A program made the position numbers and the translations under genes. A stretch of 9,257 nt of DNA from Verrucomicrobiota bacterium (GTDB lineage: Bacteria; Verrucomicrobiota; Verrucomicrobiia; Chthoniobacterales; JAFAMB01), in assembly GCA_019241095.1 (NCBI GenBank), contig JAFAXJ010000650.1, forward strand, positions 1 to 9,257. The letters are read 5' to 3'. Shown in pieces: positions 6,336-9,257 of this stretch. Positions within the stretch are counted from its first letter, which is position 1. Each line of letters starts with the position of its first letter. The notes below the pieces were generated by a model. That model saw only the letters and a list, made by a program, of their open reading frames with translations. It did no database searches and was not told where the DNA came from.

Positions 6336-8087
6336 CTAATCCAGGTGGAACCTTCTTTCAGCGTAGTCATAAAGCCTGCGCCAGACTAGCTTATTAGTAA
6401 GCAGAACAAAAACGCACATCACCGCCGTGCTACAGATGATCAAAGCGGTATCGCCTTGGCTGCTCGCGTTCGCAATAAAGGCACCTAGTCCTTGAGCTTC
6501 AAGCCTTTTGTCACCCCACGTTGCGACTTCCGCCACGATGCTCGCGTTCCAAGCGCCCCCCGCTGCAGTACAAGCACCAGTTACCCAAAACGGGAAGATC
6601 GAGGGCAAAATCAAGGTTCGCCAAAGCGGCCATCCGCTCAATCCGTAGGTGCGAGCCGCTTCTTTCAGGTCGTTTGGTATAGCCATCGCGCCGGCTATCA
6701 CATTAAAAAGGATGTACCATTGTGTCCCCATCGCGATAAGGAAAATGCTGCCCCAATTGATGGAAATGTGCAGGGCTACGAATAAACCAACCACGAACGG
6801 AAATGTCATATTGGTCGGGAAAGAAGCGGCAACCTGAGCAATAGGCTGCGCCAACCGCGCCACTTCCGGTTTCGATCCGATCCAGAACCCAATCGGCGTC
6901 CAAATCAACGTTGCGGCGGCAGTCATGATGACGACGCGGCCCATAGTGAGAAAACCCAGCCAGCAAATATTAAGAAACAGAGGCCAGCTAACGCTGTTAG
7001 TCACGGCCACTATTGCCGCGGTCAGTCCCACCATTACCTCATACAGCAGGAACAAGCCTATCAGAGCGCCCGCGACTCGAAAGATCCACATCCATATCTT
7101 TCGGCGCGATTGGAACCCCAGAACGGGTCCGATTCGAGAGCGCCGTCGAAACACAACAATATAATCCGCGATCGGGTCGACGATTGTTTCTCGTATCCAA
7201 TCAAAGATGTAAGCTCGGCGAATGAAATCGTAGAGCCATGAAGTTGGCGGCTGGCCAGCTTCGCTCAGCTCCATTTTGAAAAGATCAGCCCAGGCAAGCA
7301 GTGGACGCCAGATCAGCTGATCCGAGGCAATAATGATAGCCAGCATAGCAACAATCGCCCAAATGGCTGCCGTGTTATTGCCTGTTTCCACGGCAGTCGC
7401 CATATATGAGCCCAGACCCGGCAATTTTACATTTTTGTTGAATCTTGTAAGAGCTTCAGATTGAGCTACAAAAAACCACCCGCCGCCAAAAGACATCATC
7501 GAATTCCAAATCAGGCTGTGCATCGACGCGGGCACTTCCAGCTTTCCAAAACGTTGCCAGGCGTTCAGTCTGAAATTGGTTGCAGCTTCTCGCAGGTCGC
7601 CCGGTACCGTAACCAGAGAATGGTAGAAGCCAAAAGCCATGTTCCAGACCTGCCCGGTGAAGATCGCGAAAATGCTGGCGCATTCCACGCCCAGTAAGCT
7701 GCCAGGAAAGAGAGCGACAAAACCGGTCACCGTGATCGTCAGAAAACTTAAAACCGGAACTGATTGCAGTATATCGAGTGCCGGCAGTATGATCGAGCGA
7801 GCGATGCGGTTTTTAGCGGCGGCATAACCAACAGAGAAAGTGAAAATCAGCGAGAAACCGAAGGCAATCCACATTCGCAGGAGCGTCCGAGCTGCATAGT
7901 AAGGAATGTTGCGAACGTCAGTCGAAATTTCAGGTGATCGGCTGACATCAAATTGCACCGTCATTCCGGATCCAAAGTGAAAAATGCTCCAACACAACCC
8001 GAACACAACGGCCAAAACGACCGCATCCACCCATGTAAAGGTGCGCTTCACCTCAGGGACACCGAGCTGTGTGGCTGTGGATTTCAT
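6336..8087 (-). CDS. Double-domain ABC permease (nitrate/sulfonate type)
   Basis: A 583-residue inner-membrane permease made of two binding-protein-dependent transport domains in one chain, so one protein supplies both halves of the translocation path. Hydrophobic segments occur near 20-38, 70-92, 98-128, 138-160 and 240-258 in the first half, and 333-362, 366-400, 425-455 and 545-565 in the second. Each half has an EAA-type coupling loop: DLREAATNFRLNAWQRF (164-180) and DLKEAARTYGLSGWPLW (473-489), which contact the ATPase. The central linker (about 260-330) is hydrophilic and basic. Ordinary SsuC/TauC permeases are about 250-270 residues, so this is a tandem fusion. The ATG at 8087 begins the frame; no good ribosome binding site is seen. 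No substrate-binding protein gene lies beside it. It is the first clear gene of the operon with the ATPase. Confidence 0.92.
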   Translation of the reverse strand: MKSTATQLGVPEVKRTFTWVDAVVLAVVFGLCWSIFHFGSGMTVQFDVSRSPEISTDVRNIPYYAARTLLRMWIAFGFSLIFTFSVGYAAAKNRIARSIILPALDILQSVPVLSFLTITVTGFVALFPGSLLGVECASIFAIFTGQVWNMAFGFYHSLVTVPGDLREAATNFRLNAWQRFGKLEVPASMHSLIWNSMMSFGGGWFFVAQSEALTRFNKNVKLPGLGSYMATAVETGNNTAAIWAIVAMLAIIIASDQLIWRPLLAWADLFKMELSEAGQPPTSWLYDFIRRAYIFDWIRETIVDPIADYIVVFRRRSRIGPVLGFQSRRKIWMWIFRVAGALIGLFLLYEVMVGLTAAIVAVTNSVSWPLFLNICWLGFLTMGRVVIMTAAATLIWTPIGFWIGSKPEVARLAQPIAQVAASFPTNMTFPFVVGLFVALHISINWGSIFLIAMGTQWYILFNVIAGAMAIPNDLKEAARTYGLSGWPLWRTLILPSIFPFWVTGACTAAGGAWNASIVAEVATWGDKRLEAQGLGAFIANASSQGDTALIICSTAVMCVFVLLTNKLVWRRLYDYAERRFHLD

Positions 8088-8101
8088 GATGCGGGAATAA
8101 T

Positions 8102-8299
8102 TCAGAGACCGATATCAACGACAAGCTCACTAGGCCAGGCATTTACCATTAGGAGAAATACCCATGGCATTCCATAGATCCCATAAGATTCATTTTGAAA
8201 CTCCGATTTCATCCGATTCCCCGGGTGCTGACCAGCGCACTTTAGCGTTTGCCAGACCTCACCGACAGGAGCTTCGAAATATCGCTCAAAATTAACCAT
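8102..8299 (-). CDS. Small unproven ORF upstream of the permease
   Basis: A 65-residue reading frame ending 14 bases before the permease start on the same strand. An AAGGA lies 10 bases before its ATG. The first 20 residues (FERYFEAPVGEVWQTL) faintly resemble the start of SRPBCC/cyclase-like proteins, but the rest does not, and I do not recognise it. It could be a leader gene of the permease operon, a broken remnant, or chance. A plus-strand ORF (8164-8295) overlaps it, so at most one is likely to be real. Confidence 0.22.
   Translation of the reverse strand: MVNFERYFEAPVGEVWQTLKCAGQHPGNRMKSEFQNESYGIYGMPWVFLLMVNAWPSELVVDIGL
8164..8295 (+). CDS. Small unproven plus-strand ORF with strong ribosome binding site
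   Basis: A 43-residue frame starting at ATG 8164 with AGGAG at 8151-8155, eight bases upstream, the best-looking Shine-Dalgarno in this intergenic region. The product is hydrophilic, rich in His and Arg, with no membrane segment or motif I recognise. It is antisense to the ORF at 8102-8299. Chance is the default explanation. Confidence 0.15.
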   Translation: MAFHRSHKIHFETPISSDSPGADQRTLAFARPHRQELRNIAQN

Positions 8300-8434
8300 T
8301 GCGTTTCTATCCTTGCGAATCTAATAAAGACCGTTTAAGCGAGTGAGCTCTTTACGAAACTTGCAACGCGTGTGGTTGTTGTTGATGTATGCCTTAACCA
8401 GCTGACTTCTCCACACCAGCCTAACCAACGATAT

Positions 8435-8542
8435 ATGTCCAAGGAGTTTTTGAGCGCCCAGCGGGCGCATATAACGGCGTTAACCCCTAATCAAGTTCTT
8501 GAATCCGGTCGCTCCGCTGATAGTATGCGGCGCTTACTCTAG
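8435..8542 (+). CDS. Possible upstream ORF coupled to hpnH
   Basis: A 35-residue frame from ATG 8435 to TAG 8540-8542, ending two bases before the hpnH ATG. hpnH has no visible Shine-Dalgarno of its own, so ribosomes ending here could restart on hpnH. Against it: the ATG at 8435 has no ribosome binding site, the product is not recognised, and the frame is short enough to occur by chance. Confidence 0.15.
   Translation: MSKEFLSAQRAHITALTPNQVLESGRSADSMRRLL
8454..8468. repeat. GC-rich hairpin in the hpnH leader
   Basis: GCGCCC (8454-8459), loop AGC, then GGGCGC (8463-8468): a perfect 6-bp GC-only stem about 77 bases before the hpnH start. On the plus strand it is preceded by TTTTT and followed by ATATAAC, with no T-run after it, so it does not look like an intrinsic terminator in either direction. 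It may be a structured part of the leader or an operator. Confidence 0.45.
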
Positions 8543-8544
8543 AT

Positions 8545-9257
8545 ATGCGTTTTCCTTTGGCGCTGACTTTAAAAATCGCCCGCCACATCGTGCGACATAA
8601 ACTGCAGGGTACAAAAAAATTTGCGACGGTTTTGCAGCTCGAGCCTTTGCACACCTGCAATCTTACCTGCACAGGATGTGGAAGAATCCGTGAGTACTCC
8701 ACCTCGATGAAAGATGTCATGGCCTTGGAAGAGTGTCTCCAAGCCGCGGAGGAGTGCGACGCCCCCATGATTTCGATTTGTGGCGGCGAACCGCTGATCT
8801 ATCCGCAAATTGAAGCGCTCGTGGACGGATTGCACAAACAGGGTCGATTAGTTTACATCTGCACTAACGGCCTATGGATGCGGCGCAAAATGCGGGATTT
8901 CCTGGCCTCGGCTCATTCCAAAGAACCGGATCAGATCCTCCCAAAATTAGCTCGTCTCGGTGCCGAAAAGCTTCTAACCCCGAGCGAGATTGAACAAATC
9001 AAAAAGGGCCCCAAAGACAAGACTAAACCAGTCATTGCCCCTTCTCTTTGGACCTACTGGAACGTTCACCTCGACGGATTGGAAAAAACCCATGACATAA
9101 TCGTCGAACGAGAAGGCGTTTTCCGTGAATGTATCGCTGCGATCCGGATGGCGAAAATATTGGGTTTCCAGGTTGCAACCAATACGACGGTGTATCGCGA
9201 AACGGAAATGCCCGAGGTTGAAAACCTCTTTGCTTACCTCGCAAAATTCGGGATAGA
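8545..9257 (+). CDS. hpnH: HpnH, radical SAM adenosylhopane synthase (3' end cut by window)
   Basis: The first 237 residues of HpnH, which joins the 5'-deoxyadenosyl group of S-adenosylmethionine to diploptene to give adenosylhopane, the first step towards C35 hopanoids. The iron-sulfur cluster motif is Cys38-x3-Cys42-x2-Cys45, within EPLHTCNLTCTGCGRIREY (33-51), a strong HpnH signature. ICGGEP (78-83) is the SAM-binding motif. Cys106 in YICTNG (104-109) falls at the position of the conserved Cys106 reported to reduce the radical intermediate in Zymomonas HpnH. NVHLDGLEKTHD (173-184), EREGVF and TNTTVY follow as in the family. About 40 extra, Lys-rich residues lie between Cys106 and the HLDG motif (roughly 121-168). 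The start is fixed: an in-frame TAG at 8521 and no other start codon before ATG 8545. No clear ribosome binding site. The reading frame is open at the window end. Confidence 0.95.
   Translation, partial: MRFPLALTLKIARHIVRHKLQGTKKFATVLQLEPLHTCNLTCTGCGRIREYSTSMKDVMALEECLQAAEECDAPMISICGGEPLIYPQIEALVDGLHKQGRLVYICTNGLWMRRKMRDFLASAHSKEPDQILPKLARLGAEKLLTPSEIEQIKKGPKDKTKPVIAPSLWTYWNVHLDGLEKTHDIIVEREGVFRECIAAIRMAKILGFQVATNTTVYRETEMPEVENLFAYLAKFGI

Larger units (their letters stand above)
8300..8544. other. Leader region upstream of hpnH
   Basis: No gene is firmly supported here. It should contain the hpnH promoter and, towards its left end, a minus-strand promoter for the permease operon. A possible -10 box TATAAC lies at 8470-8475, but the nearest -35-like TTGAGC (8450-8455) is only 14 bases away, so the pair is weak. 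A plus-strand frame stays open from 8339 to 8542; its ATG at 8435 would give 35 residues ending two bases before the hpnH start. Confidence 0.35.

Noticed and set aside
6336..8087. Two separate permease genes or an accidental gene fusion by a lost stop
   Set aside because: The frame is continuous with a plausible linker, and tandem permeases of this type are known.
8487..9244. Minus-strand frames opposite hpnH
   Set aside because: They are antisense to a clear HpnH coding sequence with intact motifs; no family resemblance of their own.
1..9257. CRISPR array, tRNA, insertion sequence or phage genes
   Set aside because: No regularly spaced repeats, tRNA-like folds, transposase motifs or terminal inverted repeats were seen.

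Overview
The window reads as chromosomal DNA of a Gram-negative bacterium of intermediate GC content. It carries envelope-lipid genes: a retrograde/anterograde phospholipid transporter of the Mla/MCE type with an outer-membrane-type lipoprotein, a polyprenyl-phosphate-type glycosyltransferase, an ABC importer lacking a binding protein, and the start of hpnH, the gene for the radical SAM enzyme that begins extended (C35) hopanoid synthesis. hpnH requires a hopanoid producer; together with the STAS-MlaE fusion, a Verrucomicrobiota- or Acidobacteriota-like soil bacterium is my best guess, but no taxonomic marker gene is present and this is weak.

Layout. 144-3743 (minus strand): a tight four-gene operon read mlaE (with an N-terminal STAS domain) > mlaF > mlaD > pqiC-like lipoprotein, with overlapping stop/start codons at mlaE/mlaF and mlaD/pqiC. 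3744-3995: divergent intergenic region. 3996-4742 (plus): family 2 glycosyltransferase. 4743-4950: convergent intergenic region with several inverted repeats and a second copy of a short repeat first seen at 91-122. 4951-8087 (minus): a two-gene operon of a double-length permease and an ATPase of the nitrate/sulfonate/taurine type carrying an extra C-terminal domain. 8088-8544: mostly non-coding, with a few small unproven ORFs. 8545 to the window end (plus): hpnH, cut off by the window edge.

How the genes fit together. MlaE-MlaF form the inner-membrane ABC engine, MlaD the lipid-binding ring on its periplasmic face, and the PqiC-like lipoprotein a likely periplasmic or outer-membrane partner. 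The glycosyltransferase and HpnH also act on membrane lipids or lipid carriers, so the segment leans towards envelope biogenesis, although the separate promoters and strands mean joint function is only inferred. I saw no mobile element, CRISPR array, tRNA or rRNA. I did not find a clearly undescribed system. The most worthwhile oddities are the insertion in HpnH, the importer with no binding protein and a C-terminal accessory domain, the hairpin-forming repeat found just past both minus-strand operons, and the hpnH leader.
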